Shown: positions 11,075 through 20,430, counted from the stretch's first letter. The stretch is DNA of 42,209 nucleotides from Plantactinospora alkalitolerans (GCF_015690345.1 NZ_JADPUN010000226.1:1-42209), one strand, 5' to 3'. The notes: a model not told the origin generated them from the sequence alone. Numbers and translations: made by a program.

Positions 11075-11422
11075 ATGTCCGCCATCTCCCGCGAGGAGGT
11101 CGCGCACCTGGCGCGGCTGTCGCGGCTCGCCGTCACGGACGAGGAGCTGGAGACCTTTGCCGGTCAGCTCGACGTGATCCTGCAGGCCGTCGCCCGGGTC
11201 GGTGAGGTGGCCGCCGCCGACGTCCCGCCGACCTCGCACTCCGTACCGCTGACGAACGTGCTTCGCGAGGACGTGGTGGTGCCCGGCCTGACCCGGGCCG
11301 AGGCGCTCTCCGGGGCGCCGGACAGCGAGGAGGACCGGTTCCGGGTGCCGCGCATCCTGGACGAGGACGAGCCACCCAGCCCGCGTGGTGAGGGCCCGGC
11401 GGATTCCGAAGGGAAGGCGTGA
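11075..11422 (+). CDS. gatC: Aspartyl/glutamyl-tRNA(Asn/Gln) amidotransferase subunit C
   Basis: A 115-residue GatC that stabilises GatA-GatB. Family signatures are [20 protein letters not shown] at the start and [20 protein letters not shown] in the middle; the tail after [11 protein letters not shown] is a variable acidic extension. ATG 11075 has AAGGGGG 5 bp upstream; a further ATG at 11060 has no such site. The stop overlaps the gatA start by four bases (GTGA), so the two are translationally coupled. With GatA and GatB it converts mischarged Glu-tRNA(Gln) and/or Asp-tRNA(Asn) to the amidated form. Confidence 0.96.
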   Translation: MSAISREEVAHLARLSRLAVTDEELETFAGQLDVILQAVARVGEVAAADVPPTSHSVPLTNVLREDVVVPGLTRAEALSGAPDSEEDRFRVPRILDEDEPPSPRGEGPADSEGKA

Positions 11423-12903
11423 CCACGATGACTGACGTGACCAGGATGACCGCGACCGAGATCGCGGCCGTTCTCGCCTCCGGCGAGGCGTCCGCGGTCG
11501 AGGTGACCCAGGCCCACCTGGACCGGATCGCGGCGGTGGACGAGCGGGTGCACGCCTTCCTGCACGTCGACACCGAGGGTGCGCTGGAGTCGGCCCGAGC
11601 GGTCGACGCCCGGCGGGCGGCCGGGGAGGAACTCGGACCGCTGGCCGGGGTGCCGGTGGCGGTCAAGGACGTGCTCACCACCAAGGGCGTACCGACCACG
11701 GTCGGATCGAAGATCCTGGAGAACTGGCGCCCGCCCTACGACTCGACAGTCGTGCAGCGGCTCCGCGCCGCCGGCACGGTGATGCTCGGCAAGACCAACA
11801 TGGACGAGTTCGCGATGGGCTCCTCCACGGAATACTCCGCGTACGGGCCGACGGGAAACCCGTGGGACCTGGGCCGGATCCCGGGCGGCTCCGGCGGGGG
11901 CAGCGCCGCCGCGCTGGCCGCGTACGAGGCGCCGCTGGCGATCGGTTCGGACACCGGGGGCTCGATCCGGCAGCCGGGCGCGGTCACCGGCACCGTCGGG
12001 GCGAAGCCGACGTACGGCGGCACCTCGCGGTACGGCCTGGTCGCGTTCTCGTCCTCGCTCGACACCCCGGGCCCGTGCGCCCGGAACGTGCTGGACGCGG
12101 CGCTGCTGCACGAGGTCATCGGCGGGCACGACCCGCGCGACTCCACCTCCATCCCGCTGCCGGTGCCGGACGTGGTCGCCGCCGCTCGGGCCGGCGCCAA
12201 CGGTGACCTGACCGGAGTACGGCTCGGCCTGGTCACCGAGCTCTCCGGCGAGGGTGCCGAGCCGGGCGTGCTGGCCGTGTTCCGGGAGGCTGTCGACGCG
12301 CTGACCAAGCTCGGTGCCGAGGTGGTCGAGGTCTCCTGCCCGCACTTCCAGTACGCGCTGCCGGCGTACTACCTCATCGCGCCGAGCGAATGCTCCTCCA
12401 ACCTGGCCCGGTTCGACGGGGTCCGGTTCGGGCTCCGGGTCGGCGACGACGGTGTCCACTCGCTGGAGGAGGTCATGTCGCTGACCCGGGACGCCGGCTT
12501 CGGGCCGGAAGTCAAGCGGCGGATCATGCTCGGCACCTACGCCCTGTCATCGGGCTACTACGACGCCTACTACGGGCAGGCGCAGAAGGTGCGGACCCTG
12601 ATCACCCAGGACTTCACCAACGCGTTCGAGCGGGCCGACGTGCTGATCTCGCCGACCACCCCGCTGGTGGCGTTCCCGTTCGGTTCGCGTACGGCTGATC
12701 CGTACCAGATGTACCTGGCGGACCTCTTCACCATCCCGACCAACCTGTACGGCGGGCCCGCCATCTCGGTACCGTGCGGCCTTTCCGAGGGGCTGCCGGT
12801 GGGTCTGCAGATCATGGCGCCGACGATGGCGGACGACCGGATGTACCGGGTCGGCGCCGCACTGGAGTCGGCGGTCGGCACTCTCACCCCGCCGGAGCTC
12901 TGA
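11419..12903 (+). CDS. gatA: Glutamyl-tRNA(Gln)/aspartyl-tRNA(Asn) amidotransferase subunit A
   Basis: A 494-residue amidase-signature enzyme that releases ammonia from glutamine for the GatB transamidation. The Ser-cisSer-Lys triad is visible: Lys near 84 in [14 protein letters not shown], then [15 protein letters not shown] near 160 and [12 protein letters not shown] near 182. Downstream [19 protein letters not shown] and the C-terminal [15 protein letters not shown] are family hallmarks. GTG 11419 overlaps the gatC stop; ATG 11428 is an alternative start. gatB is not adjacent but lies about 28 kb downstream on the same strand. Confidence 0.98.
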   Translation: MTTMTDVTRMTATEIAAVLASGEASAVEVTQAHLDRIAAVDERVHAFLHVDTEGALESARAVDARRAAGEELGPLAGVPVAVKDVLTTKGVPTTVGSKILENWRPPYDSTVVQRLRAAGTVMLGKTNMDEFAMGSSTEYSAYGPTGNPWDLGRIPGGSGGGSAAALAAYEAPLAIGSDTGGSIRQPGAVTGTVGAKPTYGGTSRYGLVAFSSSLDTPGPCARNVLDAALLHEVIGGHDPRDSTSIPLPVPDVVAAARAGANGDLTGVRLGLVTELSGEGAEPGVLAVFREAVDALTKLGAEVVEVSCPHFQYALPAYYLIAPSECSSNLARFDGVRFGLRVGDDGVHSLEEVMSLTRDAGFGPEVKRRIMLGTYALSSGYYDAYYGQAQKVRTLITQDFTNAFERADVLISPTTPLVAFPFGSRTADPYQMYLADLFTIPTNLYGGPAISVPCGLSEGLPVGLQIMAPTMADDRMYRVGAALESAVGTLTPPEL

Positions 12904-12954
12904 CCGGAGGTCCACGTCCCCGTCGGAGACCCGCGGCCCCGACAGCCGGGTGCG

Positions 12955-13881
12955 TCAGGAGAGCGCCCTGTTGCGCATCCCGGTGATCAGTGCGGCGGCC
13001 TCCGACGTGTCCGGCACGATCCCGGAGTACCAGCGCATCGAGGTGTCCGGCTCTCCCGGACGCTCGCCGGGACGCCCTCGCCGGTAGATGGACAGGGTGC
13101 CGTCGTCCGACTCGTGCACCCGGACCACCTCGGCCCAGCGCAGTGACGGCTGCTCTCCGGGGCCCAGCCCGACGCCGCTTGTGACGGAGAGCCCGCCCTG
13201 CGTCACCGCCAGGTTGCCGAAGACCGCTCCGGCGCGGTGCAGCACCGCCTTCGCCGAGCGGGCGCTGGGCCGGCCCGCGCGGCGGGCCCGGATGGCGTCG
13301 ACGAACCGGTCCTGGTGGCGGTAGCCGTGGTACTCCAGGACCAGCGGTTTTCCGTCGCGCTCGGCGACGATCCGGGCGGCGGCGCCGGTGGCGGTCACGG
13401 TGCGGGCCATCCCGGCCGGCACCATGCCGACGGATTCCCTGCTCTGGTCGACCCGCCGGATCTGTTCGAACCGCACCGGCCGGATGACCAGGTCGTGTTC
13501 GGGCATCCCGCCGGAGGGGTCGGAGAAGGGCCGGGTGATGTCGATCAGGCCGTGCTCGTAGAGCGCGACCCAGCGGTCCGGCCCGTCGGGTGGCAGCAGT
13601 CGGGCCGCGATCGGCCCGGACAGCACCAGGCCGAGGATGTGCAGCGTGGCGACGAAGGCGAAGTACGCACCGTCGGGGTAGAGACGGTACTGGTGGTAGC
13701 GGGAGTACTGCTGGTCCCAGAGCACCCAGAGCAGGCCGACGAAGAGGCCCCCGAGGATCAGCCACAGCCACCGGGCCCGGAAGCGGATCAGCGGCCGTTC
13801 CTGCCGGTGCAGGCTGACCAGCGAGCCGAGTTGGTGCCTCTCTGCCGTCGGGGCGAGCGCGGAGCTGAGGTACCGCTTCAC
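12955..13881 (-). CDS. Membrane protein with PH-like repeats, function unknown (resembles DUF6585-type proteins)
   Basis: A 308-residue protein with two adjacent membrane segments near residues 35-90 (WLWLILGGLFVGLLWVLW and FVATLHILGLVLSGPIAARL). Two similar beta-rich modules follow. Each has a strand-turn of the type ALYEHGLIDI or LAVTQGGLSVTSG, followed by a W-x-E-V-like strand (SLRWAEVVRVHESDDGTLSI). This pattern is typical of actinobacterial PH-like domains facing the cytosol. GTG 13881 is used, with GGGTGGGA a few bases upstream; the frame continues upstream over the GNAT gene as an antisense shadow. It converges with gatA across a 51-bp spacer. The DUF number is from memory and unverified; no enzymatic residues are seen. 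Confidence 0.6.
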   Translation of the reverse strand: MKRYLSSALAPTAERHQLGSLVSLHRQERPLIRFRARWLWLILGGLFVGLLWVLWDQQYSRYHQYRLYPDGAYFAFVATLHILGLVLSGPIAARLLPPDGPDRWVALYEHGLIDITRPFSDPSGGMPEHDLVIRPVRFEQIRRVDQSRESVGMVPAGMARTVTATGAAARIVAERDGKPLVLEYHGYRHQDRFVDAIRARRAGRPSARSAKAVLHRAGAVFGNLAVTQGGLSVTSGVGLGPGEQPSLRWAEVVRVHESDDGTLSIYRRGRPGERPGEPDTSMRWYSGIVPDTSEAAALITGMRNRALS

Positions 13882-14057
13882 GATCCCACCCGGCGCGGGA
13901 CGCCCGGCCGCCGGACGCGTGCCGGAAGAGGGCGCCGACTCGATGCATCGAAGAACCGCACGACCGCAGACTACGGCGGCGCGGCCGGTTCTCGTGGTGG
14001 CCGGACAGCCACCACCGGGGCGTGGTGGTCCGCGATGCCGGTCACAGGGTCGGGGCT

Positions 14058-14082
14058 TATTGCCAATAGTTTGCAATAGTGT
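14058..14082 (+). promoter_or_regulatory. AT-rich dyad and -10 upstream of the GNAT/XRE operon
   Basis: TATTGC (14058-14063) and GCAATA (14073-14078) form an inverted repeat with a 9-bp spacer. The same stretch contains the direct repeat TTGC(C)AATAG. TAGTGT (14077-14082) is a plausible -10, so a protein bound here would block the polymerase. The dyad lies about 40 bp before the GNAT start, within the 237-bp spacer 13882-14118 that otherwise holds nothing recognisable. Confidence 0.5.
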
Positions 14083-14118
14083 GGGGGCGACCCGGCCGCT
14101 CCGCGAGAGGAGAAACTC

Positions 14119-14883
14119 ATGCCGTACGCCACCGATCCTGCCGCCCCTCGGGACAGCTACTCGGTGCCCGAGTTGACGATGGCGTGGGGGCGCGGCTGGG
14201 CCGTCTCCCGTGGCACCTCCGCCCCGGTCGGGGTGCCCGGCGGCTTCCGGGTCGACGTGGGCCTGCCAGGTCACCGGGTACGCCACGTGCTGCACACCCA
14301 CGACGCGGACGTCCTCGGCCGGCTGGGCCGGAAGTTGACCGCCCCGGGCAACTGGATCAAGGCGTGTGGGGACCCGGACGAGTTCCGGTCCGCCCTGCCC
14401 GACGGATGGACGATGGACACCGCCGGATACCTGATGACCGTACGGTTCCGCGAAGGCGCGGCCCGGCCACAGCCGGGGTACGCGGTCCGGGTCGACACCG
14501 ATCCCGACAGCGGGGTCGTCGTCGCCACGGTGCTCGACCGGGCGGGGGAGAAGGCGGCGTCCGGTCGACTGGCGCCGGCCGGCGAGTTCGGCATCGTCGA
14601 CAAGGTCGAGACCGAGCCGAACCACCGGCGACGGGGGCTGGGCACCGTTGTCATGCGTACCCTCGCCGACCGGGCGGCGGCGGACGGTATGCGTACCGGA
14701 ATCCTCGTCGCCACGGACGACGGACGAGCGCTGTACCGGTCACTCGGCTGGACCGTGCGCTCCGACGTCGCCGGCGCGTTCCGCCCGGGAGGAGGGAAGT
14801 GGTCCGCCGGTGGTACGGGCATGTACCGCGACCAGCGGGCGAGCGGGATAACGTCCAGGCATGACGCCACGACCGAGCGGTGA
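14119..14883 (+). CDS. GNAT-family N-acetyltransferase
   Basis: A 254-residue protein. The C-terminal half is a GNAT fold: EFGIVDKVETEPNHRRRGLG contains the beta-4 strand and the R-x-x-G-x-G acetyl-CoA loop, and ATDDGRALYRSLGWTV is the typical final helix and strand. The first ~120 residues are a less conserved N-terminal domain, as in two-domain actinobacterial members. The substrate is unknown. ATG 14119 has GAGAGGAG 6 bp upstream. The gene overlaps the following XRE regulator by 23 bp, so the pair is one operon. Confidence 0.82.
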   Translation: MPYATDPAAPRDSYSVPELTMAWGRGWAVSRGTSAPVGVPGGFRVDVGLPGHRVRHVLHTHDADVLGRLGRKLTAPGNWIKACGDPDEFRSALPDGWTMDTAGYLMTVRFREGAARPQPGYAVRVDTDPDSGVVVATVLDRAGEKAASGRLAPAGEFGIVDKVETEPNHRRRGLGTVVMRTLADRAAADGMRTGILVATDDGRALYRSLGWTVRSDVAGAFRPGGGKWSAGGTGMYRDQRASGITSRHDATTER

Positions 14884-16069
14884 CCCCGGCATCGGTGAGC
14901 GCATCCGCGCACGTCGCCTGCTTCGTAGCTGGAGCATCCGGTACGCCGCCAGCCGCGCCGGCATCTCGCACGCCACCTGGAGCCGGATCGAGCGGGGCAG
15001 GCAGGCTGCCGACAACCGGTTCACGCTGGCCGACATCGCGACGGCGCTGGACTGCGCGCCGGCCGAGTTGACCGGTGTGGTGGTGCCGGCGGCCGATCGG
15101 GACGTGGTGGCCGCGCACGCCGAGGTGCACGCCATCCGGCAGGCCCTGGTCGACGTCGACCTGTCCGAACCGGGCACCCGGCCGCCGGCCCCGATCGCCG
15201 AGCTGGCTCGTACGGTCACCCTGCTCGACACGTTGCGGCAGGCGTGTGACTACGCCGGCGCCGCCCGCCTGCTGCCAAACCTGCTGCGCGACCTGCACAC
15301 GGAGACCGCCGGCCCGGACCGGGAAGTCGCGTTGCGGATGCTCTGCGACGTCACGTTCGTCGCCTCGTCGGTGCTGCGCAACCTCGGCCGCCCGGCCGAC
15401 GCGTGGCTGGGTGCCGAGCGCTGCCGGGACGCGGCCGAAGCCGCCGACGACCTGGCGCTTCGCGGGTACGCCGCCTACGCCCGTGCCTGCGCGGCCACCG
15501 CCTGTGGCTCCTACCAGCGTGGCCTCACCCTGGCCGAGCGTGCGGTGGACGAGCTGCGCGGGCACACCGGCCAGCCGGGCATCGCCGAGGTGCTCGGCTC
15601 GCTGCTGCTCACCTGCGCGCTGGCCAGCCGCGGCCGCGGTCGCCTGGACGACAGCCGGGCCTGGTCGGCCGAGGCCGCCGGGCTCGCCGACCGCACCGGC
15701 GAGACCTCCACGATGGGCCTGTACTTCGGCCCGACAAACGTCGCCATCTGGCAGATCGGCATCGAGGCGGACGGCGGCGATCCGGGCCGGGCCGCAGTGA
15801 TCGCCCGCGCCACGAAGCCGGCGGCCATCCCGGCCAGTTTCCGGCAGGTGTTCTACTACGCCGATACCGCACGGGCCCTGGCCCGGCTGGGCGGCCGGGA
15901 CCGGGAGGCGATCCGCTTCCTGCTCACCGCCGAACGGCTGGCGCCCCAGCACGTACACACGTCGGCCCTGGCCCACGAGACCACCCGCGCCCTGTTGGAT
16001 CGCTCGATCCGCCGTGCCGGTGGCACGGAACTCCGCGGCCTGGCCGAGCGCCTACAGATCACGGGCTGA
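14861..16069 (+). CDS. XRE-family helix-turn-helix regulator with TPR-like C-terminal domain
   Basis: A 402-residue protein. Residues about 12-66 form a Cro/C1-type HTH (IRARRLLRSWSIRYAASRAG, ISHATWSRIERGRQAADNRF, TLADIATALDCAPAEL). The remaining ~330 residues are Ala/Leu/Arg-rich paired helices (RPADAWLGAERCRDAAEAAD, LALRGYAAYARACAATA), resembling the TPR effector domain of many actinobacterial XRE regulators. ATG 14861 lies inside the end of the GNAT gene, implying translational coupling. It may act on the dyad at 14058-14078, which is an inference from proximity only. Confidence 0.82.
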   Translation: MTPRPSGDPGIGERIRARRLLRSWSIRYAASRAGISHATWSRIERGRQAADNRFTLADIATALDCAPAELTGVVVPAADRDVVAAHAEVHAIRQALVDVDLSEPGTRPPAPIAELARTVTLLDTLRQACDYAGAARLLPNLLRDLHTETAGPDREVALRMLCDVTFVASSVLRNLGRPADAWLGAERCRDAAEAADDLALRGYAAYARACAATACGSYQRGLTLAERAVDELRGHTGQPGIAEVLGSLLLTCALASRGRGRLDDSRAWSAEAAGLADRTGETSTMGLYFGPTNVAIWQIGIEADGGDPGRAAVIARATKPAAIPASFRQVFYYADTARALARLGGRDREAIRFLLTAERLAPQHVHTSALAHETTRALLDRSIRRAGGTELRGLAERLQITG

Positions 16070-16148
16070 CCGCGACTGCCCGGAGGCGGTCGACGGTGGC
16101 ATAGCTGGCGGCATCGCCGGGGTTGCGTCGGTCGCCGATCATTGACCG

Positions 16149-17141
16149 GTGATGAGCCCTGCCGCGCCGTCCGTGGAACCAGGCACGTTCTCGTTTGCCA
16201 CCCCGCCGCTGTTCGCCGCCCTGGCCCCGGCCCGCAGCGTCCTGATCGCCGGTGCCGGCGGTGGTTTCGACGTGTACGCGGGTCTGCCGCTGGCCCTCGC
16301 GCTGTGGCACAGCGGCGTGCGGGTACACCTGGCGAACCTGTCCTTCTCGGAACTCGAACTGATGGACCGGAACTCGTGGGCGGCGGAGCACGTGGCCGCG
16401 GTCACACCGGACTCGACCAGCCCGGACTGGTACTTCCCCGAGCGCACACTGGCCCGGTGGCTGGCGGCTCATGACCTGCCGTCGACGGTGTACGCCTTTC
16501 CTCCGCTCGGTGTCCAGCCGTTGCGGGACGCCTACCGGTACCTGGTGGAACGCCTGGACATCGACGCGGTGGTGCTGGTCGACGGTGGCACCGACATCCT
16601 GCTGCGCGGCGACGAGACCACCCTCGGCACACCGGTGGAGGACATCACCAGCCTCGCCTCGGTGGCCGGCCTCGACCTACCGGTGAAGCTGGTCACCTGT
16701 CTCGGCTTCGGTATCGACGCCCACGACGGCGTCAACCACGTCCAGGTGCTGGAGAACATCGCCGCGCTCGACCGCGACGGTGGTTACCTCGGCGCGTTGT
16801 CCATACCCGGCGCGAGTCGGGAAGCGGTGCTGTACCGCGACGCCGTCGCCGACGCCCAGGCAGCCACCCCGACGCGGCCGAGCATCGTCCACGGCCAGAT
16901 CGCGGCCGCCACCAGCGGCGCGTTCGGAGACGTCCACTTCACCAGGCGCACCAGCGGCAGCGCGTTGTTCGTCAACCCGCTAATGGCGATTCACTTCACG
17001 GTCGATCTCGACAAGCTCGCCGCCCGATGCCTCTACCTCGACCGTATCGAGCACACCCTCGGCAGGCGCCAGGTGATCGGGCGCATCGAGGCGTTCCGGA
17101 ACGAGATCTCCACCCGCATCCCCCGCGCCTATCCCCACTGA
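16149..17141 (+). CDS. DUF1152-family protein, function unknown
   Basis: A 330-residue soluble protein. The N-terminal SVLIAGAGGGFDVYAGLPLA glycine-rich strand-loop, LVDGGTDILLRGDETTLGTP in the middle and a late LAARCLYLDRIEHT segment match the DUF1152 family as I recall it. The nucleotide-binding-like glycine loop suggests a Rossmann-type fold, but no reaction is known. GTG 16149 and ATG 16152 are adjacent in-frame starts; neither has a Shine-Dalgarno sequence. It converges with the APH-like gene across 17 bp. Confidence 0.72.
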   Translation: MMSPAAPSVEPGTFSFATPPLFAALAPARSVLIAGAGGGFDVYAGLPLALALWHSGVRVHLANLSFSELELMDRNSWAAEHVAAVTPDSTSPDWYFPERTLARWLAAHDLPSTVYAFPPLGVQPLRDAYRYLVERLDIDAVVLVDGGTDILLRGDETTLGTPVEDITSLASVAGLDLPVKLVTCLGFGIDAHDGVNHVQVLENIAALDRDGGYLGALSIPGASREAVLYRDAVADAQAATPTRPSIVHGQIAAATSGAFGDVHFTRRTSGSALFVNPLMAIHFTVDLDKLAARCLYLDRIEHTLGRRQVIGRIEAFRNEISTRIPRAYPH

Positions 17142-17158
17142 ACGCCGTGCAGTGGCAC

Positions 17159-18061
17159 TCACGCCAGTTCGGCGATCACTGCCCGGACCATTCGGCGGCC
17201 GTGCTCGGCCATTCGCGGAAAGGTACGCCGGTAGTAGTCGATGCCGGTCAGTGACGGTGCGAGGGCCCAACCGCAGGCGCGGCGCCAGGTGGCGTCGTCG
17301 TACCCGATTGCGTCCCGGTAGGCGTCCCGGGCCGCGCCGGTGAAGGTCCACAGCGCCGGAGCAACGTCCGGCGCCGGATCGCCGACACCGAGTGCGCCGA
17401 AATCGATGACCGCGGTCAGCCGGCCGCTGTCGATGATCAGGTTGCCTGGCTGCAGATCACCGTGGATCCATACCGGGTCGCGGTCCCAGTCAGGAGCGGC
17501 CAGGCAGGCCTCCCAGGCCGCCTCCGCCGCGGTCACATCGAAGCCGTCGTCGTGCCCGGCGAGCCGGGGCAGCACCCGGCGGACGGCTTGGTCGGCGTGG
17601 AGCAGAGCGGATCCGCGGGAACCCGGTGGCTTGACCGGACCACCGGCCGGATCCACGCCGTGCAGGGCGTGGACGAACGCCGCCAGATCGCGGGCCAGGC
17701 GTACGTCGTCACAGCCGAGCCTGGGAGGCGTACTTCCCACGACCCACGGCACCACGGTCCACCGCCACGGGTACCCCGCGCCCGGCCCGCCCAGGTGAAG
17801 CGGAACGGGGATCCGCGCGGGCAGGTGGGACGCCAGCAAGGGCAGCCACCGCGCATCAGAATCGGCCTGGCCTACCGCCGAGGCAATCTTGGGCATCCGG
17901 GCGACGAGTTCGTTGCCGATCCGAAAGAGTACGTGGTCCGTGCCCTCCAACTCGTCGGGCAGGGGTGTCACGGGAAGGTCGGCCCACTGCGGGCACTGGG
18001 CCGCCACCAGACGGCGTACCTGCCCGACGGTGACTCGGACCTCGTCATCATGGATGGGCAC
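17159..18061 (-). CDS. Aminoglycoside phosphotransferase (APH)-family kinase
   Basis: A 300-residue small-molecule kinase of the protein-kinase-like APH fold. The N-lobe has LFRIGNELVARMPKIASAVG, where the Lys should bind ATP. The catalytic loop VWIHGDLQPGNLII lies near residue 199, followed by the metal-binding VIDFGALGVGDPAPDV near 219. All key residues are present, so it is likely active; the substrate may be an aminoglycoside, macrolide or endogenous metabolite. GTG 18061 is 8 bp downstream of the VOC stop, implying coupled translation; an ATG at 18118 inside the VOC gene is an alternative. Confidence 0.83.
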   Translation of the reverse strand: MPIHDDEVRVTVGQVRRLVAAQCPQWADLPVTPLPDELEGTDHVLFRIGNELVARMPKIASAVGQADSDARWLPLLASHLPARIPVPLHLGGPGAGYPWRWTVVPWVVGSTPPRLGCDDVRLARDLAAFVHALHGVDPAGGPVKPPGSRGSALLHADQAVRRVLPRLAGHDDGFDVTAAEAAWEACLAAPDWDRDPVWIHGDLQPGNLIIDSGRLTAVIDFGALGVGDPAPDVAPALWTFTGAARDAYRDAIGYDDATWRRACGWALAPSLTGIDYYRRTFPRMAEHGRRMVRAVIAELA

Positions 18062-18069
18062 GCGGTCAC

Positions 18070-18504
18070 TCAGTCGAGACAGAACTCGTTGCCCTCGATG
18101 TCCTGCATCACGATGCACGACTCGTTGTCTTCATCGGCAGCCAGTAGTCGCTCGCGTACCGCGCCGAGCGCGACCAGGCGGGCGCATTCGGCCTCAAGTA
18201 CGGCCAGCCGCTCCGCACCGACGAGCCCGGTGCCGACCCGCACGTCGAGATGCACCCGATTCTTGACGACCTTTCCTTCCGGAACGCGCTGGAAGTAAAG
18301 CCGCGGACCCACGCCAGTGGGATCAACGCAGGCAAACGCCGCACCCTGCTGCTCGGGCGGCAGCGCGCGATCGAAATCGTCCCAGGTAGCGAACCCCTCC
18401 GGTGGCGGCGGTACGACGTACCCCAACACCTCGCACCAGAACCGGGCGACGCGCTCGGGTTCCGCGCAGTCGAAGGTGACTTGGATCTGCTTGACCGACG
18501 CCAT
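18070..18504 (-). CDS. VOC-family (glyoxalase-like) protein
   Basis: A 144-residue VOC protein of the actinobacterial glyoxalase-like type. It begins MASVKQIQVTFDCAEPERVA, then RFWCEVLGYVV, with RVHLDVRVGT opening the second module and VMQDIEGNEFCLD as the closing strand. It heads a two-gene operon with the APH-like kinase. VOC and APH folds both occur in antibiotic self-protection, but nothing here proves resistance. The divergent neighbour is the decayed FAD monooxygenase at 18640. Confidence 0.83.
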   Translation of the reverse strand: MASVKQIQVTFDCAEPERVARFWCEVLGYVVPPPPEGFATWDDFDRALPPEQQGAAFACVDPTGVGPRLYFQRVPEGKVVKNRVHLDVRVGTGLVGAERLAVLEAECARLVALGAVRERLLAADEDNESCIVMQDIEGNEFCLD

Positions 18505-18639
18505 CGCTCAACCATAGGGGCGGGGTCTTTCGTCGGGTCCACGGGCCCCTGCCAGGGCCAGGTCGGGAAATCCGGCCCGACGAATTACCGCCCACCCGCT
18601 AAGTACGATGACGATGCGAACGGAAGGCGGCACGGGTCG

Positions 18640-19348
18640 ATGAGCGGTGTGCGGGTCGCGGTGGCCGGTGCCGGCCTCGGCGGGCTGTGCCTGGCCCAAG
18701 GCCTCGTACGGGCCGGTGTCGACGTCCAGGTCTACGAGCGTGACGTCGCGGCCGGCATCCGCCGGCAGGGCTACCGGCTGCACGTGGACGCGCGGGCCGG
18801 CCTCGCACTCGACAGGTGCCTGTCGCCGGAGCTGTTCCGGCTCTTCCTCGCGACGGCGGGCCGGCCCAGCCGGAAGTTCAGCGTGCTCTCCGCCCAGTTG
18901 CGCGTCGTGCACGAGACACCGGAGGACCCGAACCGGGATCTGGACAGGCCGGAGACGCTCAGCACAGCGGTCAACCGTGGCACGCTCCGCGAGATCCTCG
19001 GTACCGGCCTCGACGACCGGATCCACCACGGCCGCGAACTCGTCGGGTACGAGCAGGACGCGCACGGTGTGACGCTGCGGTTCGTCGACGGCCCGACCGA
19101 GCGCGCCGACGTGCTCGTCGGCGCGGACGGCGTGAACTCGGCGGTCCGCCGTACGATGCTGCCCGAGGCGATGATCATCGACACCGGTTCACGCATCGTC
19201 TACGGCAGGACGCCGCTCGACGGCGAGACGCGGCGGCTCCTTCCACTACGGCTTCGCCGCGGTCGAAGCATTCCGGCAGGCGGAGGCGCAGACCACCCGG
19301 CGGAGGAACCCGCTGTGGCGCTGGATCATCAGCCACCTGCCGAGGTAG
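18640..19348 (+). pseudogene. Decayed FAD-dependent monooxygenase (internal deletion plus frameshift)
   Basis: From ATG 18640 about 195 residues match the N-terminal half of aromatic-hydroxylase-like FAD monooxygenases. FAD loop VAVAGAGLGGLCLAQGLVRA opens it and ADVLVGADGVNSAVRRTML is the second FAD motif. Near 19230-19240 the frame changes: the original frame runs on as Arg/Pro-rich nonsense, while the +1/+2 frame reads HYGFAAVEAFRQAEAQTT and then NPLWRWIISHLPR to a TAG at 19346. That matches the very C-terminus of the family. The intervening ~130 residues, including the FAD-phosphate GD motif, are gone, so the gene cannot work. Segment 19349-19436 ends in another coding-like fragment (GDGTVVWQKGSHLSAIQARF) of unknown origin. 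Confidence 0.8.
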
Positions 19349-19503
19349 CACCGCAGCCAGCACCGCTGGCGACGGCACCGTGGTGTGGCAGAAGGGATCC
19401 CACCTGTCGGCCATCCAGGCCCGCTTCACCTGGTGAACCTTTGCCGGATCCGCCGCTCGGGGCGCTCGCACCGAGCCCCCGAGCGGCCTCCTCGGGTAGC
19501 CGC

Positions 19504-20391
19504 TTACCGCCCCTGCGGCTGTCCGTCCAGGACGCGGTCCCAGTCGACGGTGCGAGCCCAGTCGGCGTAGCTGTGCCAGGCCACATCCGGATACCTGCCG
19601 TGCAGCGCGTCGATGTCGAGGAAGTCGGTGTTGTCCTCGAAACGCTGGAACATGTCGGCGATCTCGTCGCCGGCCCACTGACGGACCTGGTCCAACGGCA
19701 TCTGCTGGTACGGGATCTCGCGGCCGAGCACTTCGCTGAGGATCCGGGCCGCCTCTTCGCCGGTCACCCGGTCGGAGGCGACGTCGATCCGCTCGCCGAC
19801 GAACCGGTCCGGGTGCTCGATGGCGTGCACGGCGAGGCCGGCAATGTCCCGGACGGTCACCTGGTCCAGCGGCTTGCCGGGAGAGAGCGGGTTGGCCAGG
19901 ACGCCGTCGGGAAGGCGGCTGAACCCGGTGTTCAGGGCGTTCTCCATGAAGTACACCGGTCCGAGGACGGTTGCGCGTACCGGCTGGTCCCGCAGGTACG
20001 CCTCGACGAGCTGCTTGCTGTCGGCGTGGTCGAGGTCGGTTTCGCCCAGCCGGTCGGCACCGCGTACCGAGGAGTAGACGAGATGCGCCCCGGCCTGCCC
20101 TGCGGCGTCGGTCAGGAGGCGACCCTGGGCGACCTCCTCGTCCTTGCCACCGGAGCCGAACGGTACGGACAGGCCGAAGACCGCGTCGACGCCCTTGGTG
20201 GCACTGGCGAGCGCCTCCCTGTCGGCCAGGTCGCCGGTGACCAGTCGAGCCCCGGCGGCGGATAGTGCCCGGGCGGACGGCGACTCGGGTGACCGCACGT
20301 ACGCGGTGACGTCGTGGCCGTGGTCGAGCAGCAGGTCGGCCACCGCGCCGCCCTGCTTTCCGGTGGCGCCGATGACGAGAACAGTGGTCAC
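19504..20391 (-). CDS. NmrA-like NAD(P)-binding oxidoreductase (atypical SDR)
   Basis: A 295-residue Rossmann protein. VLVIGATGKQGGAVADLLL near residue 5 is the atypical-SDR nucleotide loop, followed by VTGDLADREALASATKGVDA, then LVYSSVRGAD and PVYFMENAL, all typical of NmrA/QOR2-like redox sensors and quinone reductases. The SDR Tyr-x-x-x-Lys is replaced by an H-A-D-S-K-type site (LDHADSKQLVEAYL). GTG 20391 is chosen because GGGAG lies 7-8 bp upstream; ATG 20445 is possible but would overlap the promoter. The promoter at 20431-20461 has MerR-type architecture, implying induction by a redox or drug signal. Confidence 0.88.
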   Translation of the reverse strand: MTTVLVIGATGKQGGAVADLLLDHGHDVTAYVRSPESPSARALSAAGARLVTGDLADREALASATKGVDAVFGLSVPFGSGGKDEEVAQGRLLTDAAGQAGAHLVYSSVRGADRLGETDLDHADSKQLVEAYLRDQPVRATVLGPVYFMENALNTGFSRLPDGVLANPLSPGKPLDQVTVRDIAGLAVHAIEHPDRFVGERIDVASDRVTGEEAARILSEVLGREIPYQQMPLDQVRQWAGDEIADMFQRFEDNTDFLDIDALHGRYPDVAWHSYADWARTVDWDRVLDGQPQGR

Positions 20392-20430
20392 GAGGAGACT
20401 CCCAGATCGCATTGGTGGACAACGATGCCG

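Noticed and set aside
17142-17158. Possible terminator between the DUF1152 and APH-like genes
   Set aside because: Only a very short GTGC/GCAC stem in 17 bp, too weak to call.
18061-18504. VOC and APH-like genes as an antibiotic-resistance cassette
   Set aside because: Both folds occur in resistance proteins, but neither shows features of a known resistance enzyme and no mobile element is adjacent.
19350-20265. Long rightward frame continuing from the FAD monooxygenase across the NmrA-like gene
   Set aside because: Beyond about 19235 it is no longer monooxygenase-like and simply runs antisense to the NmrA-like gene.
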